NCBI GenBank assembly: GCA_030695725.1
Contig: JAUYPN010000059.1
Span: 1-28,271, forward strand
Length of the DNA: 28,271 bases
Reading direction: 5' to 3'
DNA from: Candidatus Omnitrophota bacterium
Lineage (GTDB): Bacteria; Omnitrophota; Gorgyraeia; 2-01-FULL-45-10
This document shows, piece after piece, positions 16,401 to 22,602 of this stretch. The position numbers and the translations under genes were made by a program. The notes beneath the pieces are model-generated. The model was not told the DNA's origin. It was given only the letters and a program-made list of their open reading frames with translations, and did no database searches. Within the stretch, counting starts at the first letter, position 1. The number at the start of each line of letters is the position of its first letter.

Positions 16401-16467
16401 GCCATACGATACTCAGGAACTGGTCGATCAACATAATGGCATCGCGCAGGCGTTAATGGCGGCATAA
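10444..16467 (+). CDS. Giant (2007 aa) secreted modular protein with RLSASG linkers and a helical repeat array
   Basis: Function unknown. Residues 1-29 are a signal peptide (MKRLQK, hydrophobic core, then AFAAN-like SFAAN). Six short repeat-encoded linkers near residues 261, 588, 840, 1196, 1684 and 1792 read RLSASG, RLSASG, RLSASG, RASASG, a degenerate RSASEA, and RASASG. They divide the chain into seven parts. Part 4 (about 850-1195) is partly helical and ends with a segment containing WKIVPTDHDMW and RAEIFYKAAVYDRRAD, which may be a discrete domain. Part 5 (about 1227-1654) has eleven alpha-helical units of about 35-44 residues, with patterns such as ADNLNEAEILL, AYSALLELAKA and AGVITA, suggesting an ARM/HEAT/TPR-like solenoid. 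Part 7 (about 1800-2007) is a compact C-terminal domain. The start at 10444 is set by AAGGAG and the signal peptide. The first linker is a perfect DNA stem-loop. I recall similarly punctuated large proteins in Omnitrophota genomes but cannot confirm this here. Confidence 0.8.
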   Translation: MKRLQKIVSTVLLFAFLLNTCGYDLSFAANVQSIASIDNLSIALKSSDILGNLGKGKVEYAIQSMLQNGLKEQRFDLGDFKARLTPEQKDAIDKGLWVRLKKNLDLPGAWFECWTLNDQKTRAATYYVNLILQETDVEIKVYTEDEFKKGQETASGDSASGKMPELEMITLKNGATEIEVAVRVVMMSLDLLIQQKPIVFYELVMKARDPNHKFFGRSEEDLMALSLVERDGELYDITRNIVLSAVEGEDLNMRLVSPIAESRLSASGISPAADRILSGDDLTKLVKQTQDWFYNESILMTDPRRAGQEGTNWQPAYVALKLVKKNNAITLRLRHSFSKEDVKSKDIWLPHTYGRGEDAATDASWGPAGKERSITIKKAALSADAFVDGVIAGIKKLSSFQGTTEYWSASQQDVFRASLLGSIGYSDQLGIIEIDRLISQMIIAGSFVPAVEGLVSALIQDTSFTKEDRIKFIEKAKPIIERNSRDGSSWYGNTSHGNFVYTLAEILRRGSLTPDNYVVVLKVLDEIYQEKSAYYKEQIMCYELPPDLSGLRTEKKISPVLREWAVKVHDANTSRQPNWPEDRPPKRKSRLSASGAQPTANTAIDMTGYQRPEKLHQLATPTQTIDMKDYLICAYSLSSRVGKLFVVVYDKTTRKPAEGLEQPVNLDVKLFKKIIADDKEGVIIIGEVAYDAKGKKAFYDSNLKDRSMLYIPGKYVVIVGGEEHYRTEIIVHNLQSNREYWRGIVLDDIRYGYDIDPDIEILSEKYLQLTEEGKTVFLAINGPEGHIKRTGDVRGNRWEYDEVNEEVVVKDEKDPEGFIYDRILFLGTGKERRRYHAEGAESVERLSASGAMFNGDTPEFRLLLALLLFTEEKPSVSDILKANAPIMHSDKNKMLVKRICEELSIEEKELENRVNRYLHENTKNAILATIHAMIERMKIIDRESQIEYFTLVTNILTAKTPKIPTKFQHILAQPLVLGIMDTPTEDVKHAKYLLNLIKTLGIDTVDVLTSRGGSLKETISVKDLEKQINDATIGAYDNNFYWINKPGTATIENTTLPPHPKLLLLDAIEVGGTRAIEKQEKEGQRQLANSEFLPVEGTSNDVEWAAIGVKLGQPKAGDPLFRHVTLPPGWKIVPTDHDMWSNLVDDKGRVRAEIFYKAAVYDRRADVRLLPAESIEESQSSEQLPKNIDDSKSNEGRASASGATDKAKFSVDDFLMEALTLGIATQHNIREARELYGTIVKETGPNKDHACAALLELAKVIKKQKLDGRILDLKILGNIAKNTEWNAGFAYSLLCELVKVGVVTADNLNEADALLAAITEKTMDSGEASSAYLSLTLLTNDVMKDNLDTRILNLKLLIAIAEKTGLNKNHAYSALLELAKAVKRQSLNNHILEPEFLITIVEEAKSNTALAYVLLSELVKLEVITADNFIKVKTLFAVIVKNEECSKYLAMAELVKSGIIKVDNVELYADIFEKEKRLTNRGYYSLAVLANNGAITAGNLDEALRLLVSIAEKTGGRADAAYNALSRLAMAGVIKADNLNEAEILLVAVSENTVHKEQEYDVYDSLSLLALSVTERGLDSRILGLKFLTTVVEKAGNDTHWVYLLLSELAKAGVITANNLDDVQKAIILIINGDGGSRGLGGACGVLEELARRQRTLAQPLFDPPYTRLMMWMGAPFYGKHGKHRSASEAKEDSIEILRHALAMAEAEYNYICERHDQRDHAQTMSAAVKILTYRLARAEKPSENIPNPDLSVNQPYVERGREEADRYVTIAGNGYRDRITSDKGQAMSDDQSRASASGAEEEIVAKTELAKTVVRDDVSIGCTIAVPNSIAGRKELETISERFDNVFKGISFNAKNPADSIINDENIKEEDRKKGMVIALVTDEMINNDATLLDRLKNAKIRFLVANDKYIEALTNLGNKNKDPYLVNTLGIMLLALSAQKGGKARRLFGYYLQEQFELGSMTADEYINAIMAIDIEKVKRGHLKPYDTQELVDQHNGIAQALMAA
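11225..11250. repeat. RLSASG palindromic element, copy 1
   Basis: AATCCCGC (11225-11232) and GCGGGATT (11243-11250) are perfect inverted arms around CTCTCGGCAA. Translated in frame, it gives SRLSASGI. This is the best-preserved palindrome of the six copies. Confidence 0.85.
12206..12230. repeat. RLSASG palindromic element, copy 2
   Basis: This copy shares AATCCCGCCTCTCGGC with copy 1 and is identical to copy 3 over the 20 bases 12211-12230. Inner arms are CCGC/GCGG. Translated, it gives SRLSASGA. Confidence 0.85.
12961..12995. repeat. RLSASG palindromic element, copy 3
   Basis: GCTGAATCC precedes the core, as in copy 1, but an extra nine bases (GTCGAGCGC-like) are present before CTCTCGGCGAGCGGAGC. 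The 20-base core is identical to copy 2 even at synonymous positions. Translated, it gives ERLSASGA. Confidence 0.85.
14030..14051. repeat. RLSASG palindromic element, copy 4 (RASASG variant)
   Basis: GCCGCGCCTCGGCGAGCGGG contains inverted CGCC/GGCG. It reads GRASASGA and immediately precedes the helical repeat array. Confidence 0.8.
15493..15514. repeat. Degenerate RSASEA element, copy 5
   Basis: CATCGTTCCGCGAGCGAAGC translates as HRSASEA. It keeps GCGAGCG and the Ser-Ala-Ser core but has lost the CCTCTCGG part, so it may be a decayed copy or a different repeat. It lies just after the helical array. Confidence 0.5.
15818..15842. repeat. RLSASG palindromic element, copy 6 (RASASG variant)
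   Basis: AATCCCGCGCCTCAGCGAGC followed by GGAGC keeps the CCGC/GCGG arms and the AATCCCGC left end of copies 1 and 2. Translated, it gives SRASASGA, just before the C-terminal domain. Confidence 0.8.
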
Positions 16468-16487
16468 TCATTGAAGGAAGTTTAGTT

Positions 16488-16542
16488 AAAAGGGGTCAGG
16501 CCCATCCATAGCGTAATAGACGCATTGGGCCAGAACCCTTTT
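16488..16542. repeat. Imperfect palindromic repeat after the giant gene
   Basis: AAAAGGGGTCAGGCCCA (16488-16504) is complementary, with a few mismatches, to TGGGCCAGAACCCTTTT (16526-16542). The intervening CATAGCGTAATAGACGC is the loop. It lies 20 bases after the stop codon and could act as a bidirectional terminator or be another repeat family. The right arm ends in CCCTTTTAG, which gives only a short T run. Confidence 0.6.
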
Positions 16543-16575
16543 AGTCGGCTTATCAAATTATCAAATAAAAACATC

Positions 16576-16605
16576 TTTACAGCATCCATGCGTTTATGAT
16601 ATAGT
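16576..16605 (+). promoter_or_regulatory. Candidate promoter of the coiled-coil gene
   Basis: TTTACA (16576-16581) and TATAGT (16600-16605) are 18 bases apart. The ATG follows 28 bases after the -10 box, with GAAGGA about ten bases before it. Confidence 0.5.
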
Positions 16606-16633
16606 TGCGTTTGCTAATCGAAGGACTTATAAA

Positions 16634-17005
16634 ATGAAGAAGAGCGACAAAACCTCGAAGACTAAAACGACAAATTTAGAACGTGAAACCAGAGTGCTAT
16701 TGGAAGAGGTGCGTCATAATCTTAAAACCATCGCGGAAGGGCATGGTATATTGGCCAAAAAGTTTGAGAATCATGATGAGAAATTAAATGAAATAGGCGA
16801 AATAGTGCGAAAAATGGACACGCATTATTTTAAATTACAGATGGATACAGAGGCCGTTAAAAGCCAGGCGGGCACCATAGATATAAAGGTTGATAGGATA
16901 GAACGAGAACTCGGAATAGTAAAAGATATCGTTATGGGTATGAGTCGTGAGACGAAAGATATCGAAAAGCGCGTCAAGAAAGTTGAGGAAAAAGTTTTTG
17001 TATAG
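16634..17005 (+). CDS. Small coiled-coil protein, unknown function
   Basis: The protein has 123 residues and is highly charged, without a signal peptide or membrane segment. Residues 1-18 are basic (MKKSDKTSKTKT). The rest is nearly one continuous coiled coil with heptad-spaced Leu/Ile/Val (LLEEVRHNLKTIAEG, LNEIGEIVRKM, IDIKVDRIERELGIVKDIV, IEKRVKKVEEKV). No enzymatic motif is seen. GAAGGA precedes the ATG and an intrinsic terminator follows, so this is a single-gene unit. Such proteins often act as oligomeric scaffolds or partners of membrane complexes, but no role can be assigned. Confidence 0.75.
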   Translation: MKKSDKTSKTKTTNLERETRVLLEEVRHNLKTIAEGHGILAKKFENHDEKLNEIGEIVRKMDTHYFKLQMDTEAVKSQAGTIDIKVDRIERELGIVKDIVMGMSRETKDIEKRVKKVEEKVFV

Positions 17006-17035
17006 CTATACATAATACCGGAATATTACCATTCT

Positions 17036-17076
17036 CAGGCCGGGGCTGGAAAAACCAGCTCGGGCCTGTTTTCTTC
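17036..17076 (+). terminator. Intrinsic terminator of the coiled-coil gene
   Basis: A 14-bp stem (17036-17049 with 17055-17068, arms beginning CAGGCC and ending GGGCCTG, with minor mismatch or wobble) closes an AAAAA loop. The T-rich tract TTTTCTTCTGTTTTCTTC follows. Confidence 0.85.
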
Positions 17077-17094
17077 TGTTTTCTTCTAACTGTC

Positions 17095-17123
17095 TTGCCT
17101 TTAGCCTAATCCTATGATATACT
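17095..17123 (+). promoter_or_regulatory. Promoter of smc
   Basis: TTGCCT (17095-17100) lies 17 bases from TATACT (17118-17123). The predicted start near 17130 leaves about 40 bases of AT-rich leader without a Shine-Dalgarno sequence. Confidence 0.6.
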
Positions 17124-17169
17124 TTATTACGCTTTCATTTTAATTCTATTAATTTATACGGACTAATAC

Positions 17170-20100
17170 ATGCATTTTAAATCCTTAGAGCTCCTCGGCT
17201 TTAAGTCTTTCGCCGAAAAGACGACGCTCAATTTCGAGCCGGGCGTTACCGCTATCGTCGGTCCCAACGGCTGCGGAAAATCGAATATAGCCGACGGGAT
17301 ACGATGGGTCCTAGGAGAGCAATCCGCGAAGTCCTTACGCGCGTCCAATATGCAGGACGTCATCTTCAACGGCACCGATACGAAGGAGCCGATCAACTTC
17401 GCCGAAGTCTCTCTAATATTCTCCAACGAAAAGAGAATCCTCCCCATAGATTACGATGAAGTCACGATCACCCGCCGCGTCTTCCGCTCTGGCGAGACAG
17501 AGTATCTCCTTAATAAAACCCCCGTCAGATTAAAAGATATTTCAGAGCTATTGATGGGTACGGGCATCGGCACTGAAAGCTATTCCATCATAGAGCAGGG
17601 AAAGATGGACCTTATATTGAGCTCCCATCCTGAAGACAGGCGTTTTATTTTTGAAGAGGCGAGCGGCATCACCAAATATAAATCCAAGAAGAAAGAGGCC
17701 TTGCGCAAACTCGAACAGACCGAACAGAACCTTCTGCGTATAAACGACATAATCCTTGAGGTCAAAAGACAGATAGGCTCGATAGAGCGGCAGGCGCGCA
17801 AAGCGGAAAGGTACAAAGAGGATTTTGATAAATTAAAAGATCTCGAGATGAAGCTCGCTTTCTTTGATTACAATAACCTGAGGACGCAGGACAAGACATA
17901 TGCGGTTGAGAGCGCCGATCTGAAAGCGCGCGAAAAAGACATGGCGGCTGAGCTTGGCGGGATATCATCAAAGATATCCCGATTCAGGCAGTCCCTGGAC
18001 GAGATAAACCAGAGGATATCCGAATTTAAGAATAAGTATACCACTATGTCCAGCTCCTTAGAGATGAATAATCACAAAATAGAGATCGACGGAGAGAGGA
18101 TAAGGGAGTTCGTAGAATCTCAAAGCGCCATAAAGAAGGAACTGGAGTTTATAGGCGCGAAGGCCGCCGAAGCAGAAGAATCGGCAAGATCGCTCAAGAA
18201 AGATCTTGAAAAGACGCTCGTCCTGAAATCCGAAAGGCTTAAGCTCCTGGAAGAGAAGAATATGCTTATCACGGCTCTTTCGAAAGAGATAGAGGAGTCT
18301 GATGCATTGATCAAGGTCTCCAAGATGCAGACTGTGGAATACCTCTCCAGCGAGACCAAGATAAAGAACGAACTGATAAAGCTCGGAGCGGACCTGCAGA
18401 ATAGACGTGCCCGCGAGAGAAGGCTTGTGCTGGAGAAGGAGACGGTCCGGGAAGACTTAGAGAGCGTAGATGCCGTGCTTGCGTCTATGGTGGAAGAGTT
18501 CGAAGATGCCCAAAGCAAGATCTCCGGAATAAGATCGGACCTCGATGCCAAGAAGAGCCTGAAGAATAGCATGGCTTCGGAATTTGAGTCGATCCAGTCT
18601 GAGATATCTCAGGGTGAGAACAGGCGCGCTGCCGCAAGTTCCAAGATAGAGCTTTTGGAAGACGTCATAAAGAAACACGAGGGATTCTACCAGGGTGTCA
18701 AGAGCCTGCTCGTCAAGATGGATGAAAAGGACGCAACGTTTGCCGGGATACTGGGCGTGGTCGCGGATATGATAAAAGTGGAGAAGGGTTACGAGGAGGC
18801 CGTAAATGCCTTTCTCGGGGACGGCGCTCAGGCCTTAGTTACGGAAAAGGACAATGATATAGTGTCCGCCATAGAATATCTTAAGGCAAATAGATTAGGC
18901 AAGGCGAGCTTCGTCTCTTTAGAAACGCTTAAGAATATCAAAGGCTCGCGGGACGCGGGCACCGATACGCAGTCCTTAAAGGGTATGGAGCCGCTTAAAG
19001 ATTTTGTCAGCATAGATCCGCAGTACAGCGATATCCTGGAGCATCTATTCTCGAACGCTTATCTTGCCGAGTCTTTCGAAAGTACAGTGGCGGATTTCAG
19101 GCGGTCCGGAGCCATCATAATAACGAAGTCCGGCCTTATGTACAATAACGGGACGGTTTCGGGAGGCAGCGTCTCCGATGGCGAGGAGACTCTCCTGATC
19201 GGCAGAAAGAATAAGTTCGAAAGCCTGAAGGCTGAGCTCTCGGGATTAGAGGAAAAAATGTCGGCCCTTAGGATAAGGGCGGCCGAAAAGAGCGATGTAT
19301 CGCGCTCGTTGGACGATGAGATATCTTCGCTGGAAGTCATGTTCCGCGATGAGGAGATAAACGCATCCGGAATCTCCATGAAGCAGAATTCCCATGCCGA
19401 AAACGCCGGGAAGCTGAAAGAAGAGTATGACGTGGCTGATCTTGAGCTCGCGGAAGTCAAGCAGATGATAGATGAGCTGTCGAAGAAAGGCGAGAGCCTG
19501 AATAAAGAGCTCAATGAGATAGAGAGGAATAAGGCCGTTACCGAAAATATCATCACCGAATCCTTCGTATTGACTACGGACAGAAGGGGTAAAAAAGAGA
19601 GACTAGGGCTTGAGATAGCGACTTTAGCGGCAGAGAATCAATCTGTGGATAAGGATGAGGAGAACTTAAGAAGCGGCGTTGAGAGAGAAGAGCTGAGCAT
19701 CAAAGAGCTGAAAGAGAGCCTCTTCAATAAAGAGAACACCCTGAATGATTATGTCTCGAAGGAGAAGTCGCTGGCCGAAGAGATAACCGAGCTGAAATCA
19801 CAGAACGGCGCCATATCCGCGGAACTCAAGGTCTTAAACGAAGAGTCGCAAACCGTAGAAAGCGAAAAGGCCAATATGGTCGACGCTCTGAGCGTAGATG
19901 AGCTCCAGCTTAAAGATAAAGAGGCGGCGATAGATTCTCTGAGGAATCAGGTGAGGGATCTGGACGTCAAGCTTACAGAGATATCATATAAGAAGACGAA
20001 CCTCAAAGAGAGAATAGCGCAATCCTACAAGATAGATATCGAAGAGACGCATATGGAGATCGAGGACTCGATAGACTGGGAGGCGCTGAAGACCCAGGTT

Positions 20101-20793
20101 ACGGAAATTAAAGACAAATTGGACAGGATGGGGCCGGTGAATCTTGTGGCCATTGATGAGCATAAAGAACTTGAAGAGCGCCATTCGTTCTTAGTTCATC
20201 AGCAGGAGGACTTAGTCAACGCCAAAGATTCGCTGATGAAGGCAATCCAGAAGATAAACAAGACGACCAAAGAGCTGTTTTTGGAGACGTTTCAGAAGAT
20301 ACAGGTTGAGTTTAAGAGCTTCTTCAGGCTCTTATTCGGGGGCGGCCAGGCTGAGCTGATATTGATGGATGAACAGGATGTCCTTGAGTCGGGCATAGAG
20401 ATAATAGTGAGGCCGCCCGGCAAGAAACTGCAAAACCTTATGCTCCTGTCGGGAGGCGAGAAGGCGATGACCGCGACGGCGCTGCTCTTCGCGATATTCA
20501 AAGTCAAACCCAGCCCCTTCTGCGTGCTAGACGAAATAGATGCGCCCTTGGATGAATCAAATGTCGAGAGGTTCTCGCGCGTATTAAAGGATTTTCTGAA
20601 GATCTCGCAGTTCATCATAATAACCCACAATAAGCGCACCATAGAGCTTGCGGATGTCATGTACGGTATAACTATGCAGGAGCGCGGAGTTTCGAAGATA
20701 GTATCGGTGAAGTTCCTGGACAATAAGGCCAAGGCCCAGGCACAGGAGAAGCCTGAAGACCTGCAGTCGGTCCCTAGTTCATCGCCTTCGTAG
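17170..20793 (+). CDS. smc: Chromosome segregation protein SMC
   Basis: The protein has 1207 residues, the normal SMC size. The N-terminal ATPase half has Walker A GPNGCGKSN near 31-39. A long coiled coil follows to about 510, then the hinge (about 516-667, with FAGILGVVADMI, FLGDGAQALV and NNGTVSGGSVS), a second coiled coil to about 1030, and the C-terminal half with signature LLSGGEKAMTATAL near 1091 and Walker B CVLDEIDAPLD near 1118. Dimers fold through the hinge and, with ScpA and ScpB, organise and segregate the chromosome. The start at LKSLELLGFKSFA-like MHFKSLELLGFKSFA is canonical although no ribosome binding site is visible. The 3' end overlaps the convergent GGDEF gene by 20 bp. 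Confidence 0.97.
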   Translation: MHFKSLELLGFKSFAEKTTLNFEPGVTAIVGPNGCGKSNIADGIRWVLGEQSAKSLRASNMQDVIFNGTDTKEPINFAEVSLIFSNEKRILPIDYDEVTITRRVFRSGETEYLLNKTPVRLKDISELLMGTGIGTESYSIIEQGKMDLILSSHPEDRRFIFEEASGITKYKSKKKEALRKLEQTEQNLLRINDIILEVKRQIGSIERQARKAERYKEDFDKLKDLEMKLAFFDYNNLRTQDKTYAVESADLKAREKDMAAELGGISSKISRFRQSLDEINQRISEFKNKYTTMSSSLEMNNHKIEIDGERIREFVESQSAIKKELEFIGAKAAEAEESARSLKKDLEKTLVLKSERLKLLEEKNMLITALSKEIEESDALIKVSKMQTVEYLSSETKIKNELIKLGADLQNRRARERRLVLEKETVREDLESVDAVLASMVEEFEDAQSKISGIRSDLDAKKSLKNSMASEFESIQSEISQGENRRAAASSKIELLEDVIKKHEGFYQGVKSLLVKMDEKDATFAGILGVVADMIKVEKGYEEAVNAFLGDGAQALVTEKDNDIVSAIEYLKANRLGKASFVSLETLKNIKGSRDAGTDTQSLKGMEPLKDFVSIDPQYSDILEHLFSNAYLAESFESTVADFRRSGAIIITKSGLMYNNGTVSGGSVSDGEETLLIGRKNKFESLKAELSGLEEKMSALRIRAAEKSDVSRSLDDEISSLEVMFRDEEINASGISMKQNSHAENAGKLKEEYDVADLELAEVKQMIDELSKKGESLNKELNEIERNKAVTENIITESFVLTTDRRGKKERLGLEIATLAAENQSVDKDEENLRSGVEREELSIKELKESLFNKENTLNDYVSKEKSLAEEITELKSQNGAISAELKVLNEESQTVESEKANMVDALSVDELQLKDKEAAIDSLRNQVRDLDVKLTEISYKKTNLKERIAQSYKIDIEETHMEIEDSIDWEALKTQVTEIKDKLDRMGPVNLVAIDEHKELEERHSFLVHQQEDLVNAKDSLMKAIQKINKTTKELFLETFQKIQVEFKSFFRLLFGGGQAELILMDEQDVLESGIEIIVRPPGKKLQNLMLLSGGEKAMTATALLFAIFKVKPSPFCVLDEIDAPLDESNVERFSRVLKDFLKISQFIIITHNKRTIELADVMYGITMQERGVSKIVSVKFLDNKAKAQAQEKPEDLQSVPSSSPS

Positions 20794-21952
20794 CAAGATA
20801 GACTCTATTTTTCCCGCTGTGTTTTGCCTGATATAAAGCCACGTCCGCCTTCGAGATCAGCTCGTCTTTTGTCACGGCGTCTTCCGGATATATAGCTACA
20901 CCTGCGCTTATGGTCAGGCGTTTCTCCGGGGTTATAGCGGTATCTTCGGCGTAGAATTTTTCAACCTCGCTCCTCAGCCTTTCGGCGAAGAGCTTCGCGT
21001 TTTCCTTCACGGTGTTTGGCATTATTATGGCGAACTCCTCGCCGCCGTAACGCGCCACGGGATCGCATTTTCTGGATTTGTCCTGAAAGATGGAGGCGAT
21101 ATTTCTGAGCGCCTCGTCGCCCTTCAGATGCCCGTGAGTATCGTTGTAATTCTTAAAATTATCGACATCTATCATCACGAGGCATAAAGGGGTGGAACCG
21201 ATCCTGGATTTTTCTATCTCGAGCGACAATAGCTGCTGGAACCTTCCATAATTCCATAGTTTTGTGAGCCAGTCTATATTGGACAGGTATACGGTCTCTT
21301 CGTAGAGGCGCGAATTTTCTATTGCCAAACCGGCATGGTTGGCGAACATCGTTAGCATCCTTACATCGCCCTTTGTTATAGGCTTCTTGTTGAATACATT
21401 ATCTACGAGGATGGCGCCCAGCACCTTGTCTTTGGTCTTGAGCGGAATCGTCACAAACAGATTTGTGTTGAGCATTCTCGTGATGTCGGGGGACATCTTA
21501 AGCCTCGCCTCTTCCGTGGTTATCTCGAAAGGCATGCCCTCAAGTATGGTGAGGGCCAGGACTCCCATATCTTCGCGCAGAGGTATCTTCATGCCTTTCA
21601 CTATCGTGTTGAGCTTGGATTCGGGGTCCCTTTTGAAGCTGTCGTAAGCCGAGACGAAATCGTCGAGCGTCATCTCGCTCTGGGAGAGATAGTGCCAGAT
21701 CTTGCCGGCTTCTTCGGCGGAGTGCGGGCCTATGCCCATTACGCCTTCAAGTATATTATCCTTCTCGTTGACTAAGAAGAGCATGGCGCGGTTGAAGCCG
21801 AGCCCTTCATGAGAAGTGAGAGCCGTCAGGATTATATAGAATACCTGGTCGAGTTTGAGGGTGGTCCTCATGGCGTTGGAGACCTCGTAGAGCATGGAGA
21901 ACTCCCATTCCATCCGCTCGATATCCTCTTTTGGATTCTTATCTTTTTCCAT
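20774..21952 (-). CDS. Diguanylate cyclase with GAF sensor domain
   Basis: The protein has 392 residues and no membrane segment. An N-terminal coiled coil (MEWEFSMLYEVSNAMRTT) leads into a GAF-like domain (about 20-205, ending FANHAGLAIENSRLYEE). The GGDEF domain (about 225-390) has the active-site GGEEF at 303-307 and a full inhibitory I-site RKCD at 294-297, exactly five residues before it. It should make cyclic di-GMP from two GTP and be feedback-inhibited. The GAF domain would sense a cytoplasmic ligand. No Shine-Dalgarno sequence is visible. A TTGACG (complement of 21983-21988) and TATTCT (complement of 21959-21964), 18 bases apart, would place the transcript start at or next to the ATG, so a leaderless mRNA is possible. 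No c-di-GMP receptor is nearby. Confidence 0.92.
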   Translation of the reverse strand: MEKDKNPKEDIERMEWEFSMLYEVSNAMRTTLKLDQVFYIILTALTSHEGLGFNRAMLFLVNEKDNILEGVMGIGPHSAEEAGKIWHYLSQSEMTLDDFVSAYDSFKRDPESKLNTIVKGMKIPLREDMGVLALTILEGMPFEITTEEARLKMSPDITRMLNTNLFVTIPLKTKDKVLGAILVDNVFNKKPITKGDVRMLTMFANHAGLAIENSRLYEETVYLSNIDWLTKLWNYGRFQQLLSLEIEKSRIGSTPLCLVMIDVDNFKNYNDTHGHLKGDEALRNIASIFQDKSRKCDPVARYGGEEFAIIMPNTVKENAKLFAERLRSEVEKFYAEDTAITPEKRLTISAGVAIYPEDAVTKDELISKADVALYQAKHSGKNRVYLATKAMN

Positions 21953-21991
21953 GGTTTAAGAATAGCACAATCGGCAGGGCCTCGTCAACCT

Positions 21992-22292
21992 CAAAACCTA
22001 AGCCTTGTTATGTTCCGCACAAGCCACCTAATAAGGTGGCATGAAAAATGTTCCCCTCACAATAAAGATTCGGGTCGGTCTTTTGCTTAGTCGAAAAACG
22101 GGGGCCTGCGGAACTCGCCCCCATGCTTTCTTGCGAAAGCAAGAATGGGGGCTCATCCGCCTGCCGTTTATCTATCAGTAATATGCCAGTATACAATAGA
22201 GCGGACATCCTCGGCCCTTTTTAACCGTTTTTCTCCTTCACAAAAGACCTAACATTTTTATTGTGCTTCACATAACCAAGGCTTAGGTTTTG
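21992..22292. mobile_element. MITE-like 300-bp inverted-repeat element
   Basis: The left end CAAAACCTAAGCCTTGTTAT (21992-22011) and right end CATAACCAAGGCTTAGGTTT (22271-22290) are near-perfect inverted copies, and weaker pairing continues inward (GTTCCGCACAA against TTGTGCTTCAC). Inside are hairpins: CCACCT-AATA-AGGTGG (22024-22039), and a long stem at 22117-22152 whose outer arms are GCCCCCAT and ATGGGGGC. GTTCCGCA at 22012-22019 also has an inverted partner near 22106-22113. The only frame of note, on the minus strand (22008-22208), translates the hairpins and is not like a protein. No transposase is present and no clear target duplication was found. It fills the upstream region of the diguanylate cyclase gene. 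Confidence 0.6.
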
Positions 22293-22306
22293 CAGTAAGA
22301 TCATTG

Positions 22307-22507
22307 CAGGCGGAATACCCGGTGGACCGCCTGGAGCTGATGTCAAAAATTCTGACACCCTGGGGCGATACAGGAAAAAATTCAGACGACCAGTGATGCC
22401 ATACTACTTCATAGGGCTGAATTTTTTGTCAGAATTTTTACATAGTAGATTGGCATGCCTAATGCCAATCTACGTCAGCGGAGGGCGGACACCGGGTGTT
22501 TCGCCTG
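22307..22507. repeat. Nested palindromic element or structured RNA, about 200 bp
   Basis: Outer arms of about 34 bases (22307-22341 and 22474-22507, both with CAGGCG...CCGGTG...CGCC homology when one is reversed) pair imperfectly. Inside, GTCAAAAATTCTGAC (22341-22355) pairs with GTCAGAATTTTTAC (22428-22441), and AAAAAATTCAG (22375-22385) pairs with CTGAATTTTTT (22417-22427). Between the inner and outer right arms is a perfect 12-bp hairpin, GTAGATTGGCAT-GCCTA-ATGCCAATCTAC (22445-22473). The whole folds into one long rod on either strand. No convincing reading frame is present. It could be a degenerate mobile element or a non-coding RNA. No Rfam family was recognised. Confidence 0.55.
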
Positions 22508-22568
22508 GATGCTGAAAGCGGCTGCCCCGCAAGGTCCACGCCTGCCCCCTACCCAGTGGTTATACTTA

Positions 22569-22596
22569 TTGACAAAATGGCGGAAGGTGATATAAT
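22569..22596 (+). promoter_or_regulatory. Consensus promoter of the riboflavin operon
   Basis: Perfect TTGACA (22569-22574) and perfect TATAAT (22591-22596) with a 16-base spacer. The expected start near 22603 coincides with the first base pair of the FMN riboswitch P1 helix, so the aptamer begins at the 5' end of the transcript. Confidence 0.9.
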
Positions 22597-22602
22597 GTGA
22601 GC

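Noticed and set aside
22008..22208. 66-residue minus-strand frame
   Set aside because: It is contained in the inverted-repeat element and mostly translates its hairpins. No family pattern, weak start context.
22307..22560. Cobalamin riboswitch or 6S RNA
   Set aside because: Some GC-rich blocks and the rod shape suggested these, but the conserved B12-box and ordered core motifs were not found on either strand, and no 6S bubble sequence was recognised.
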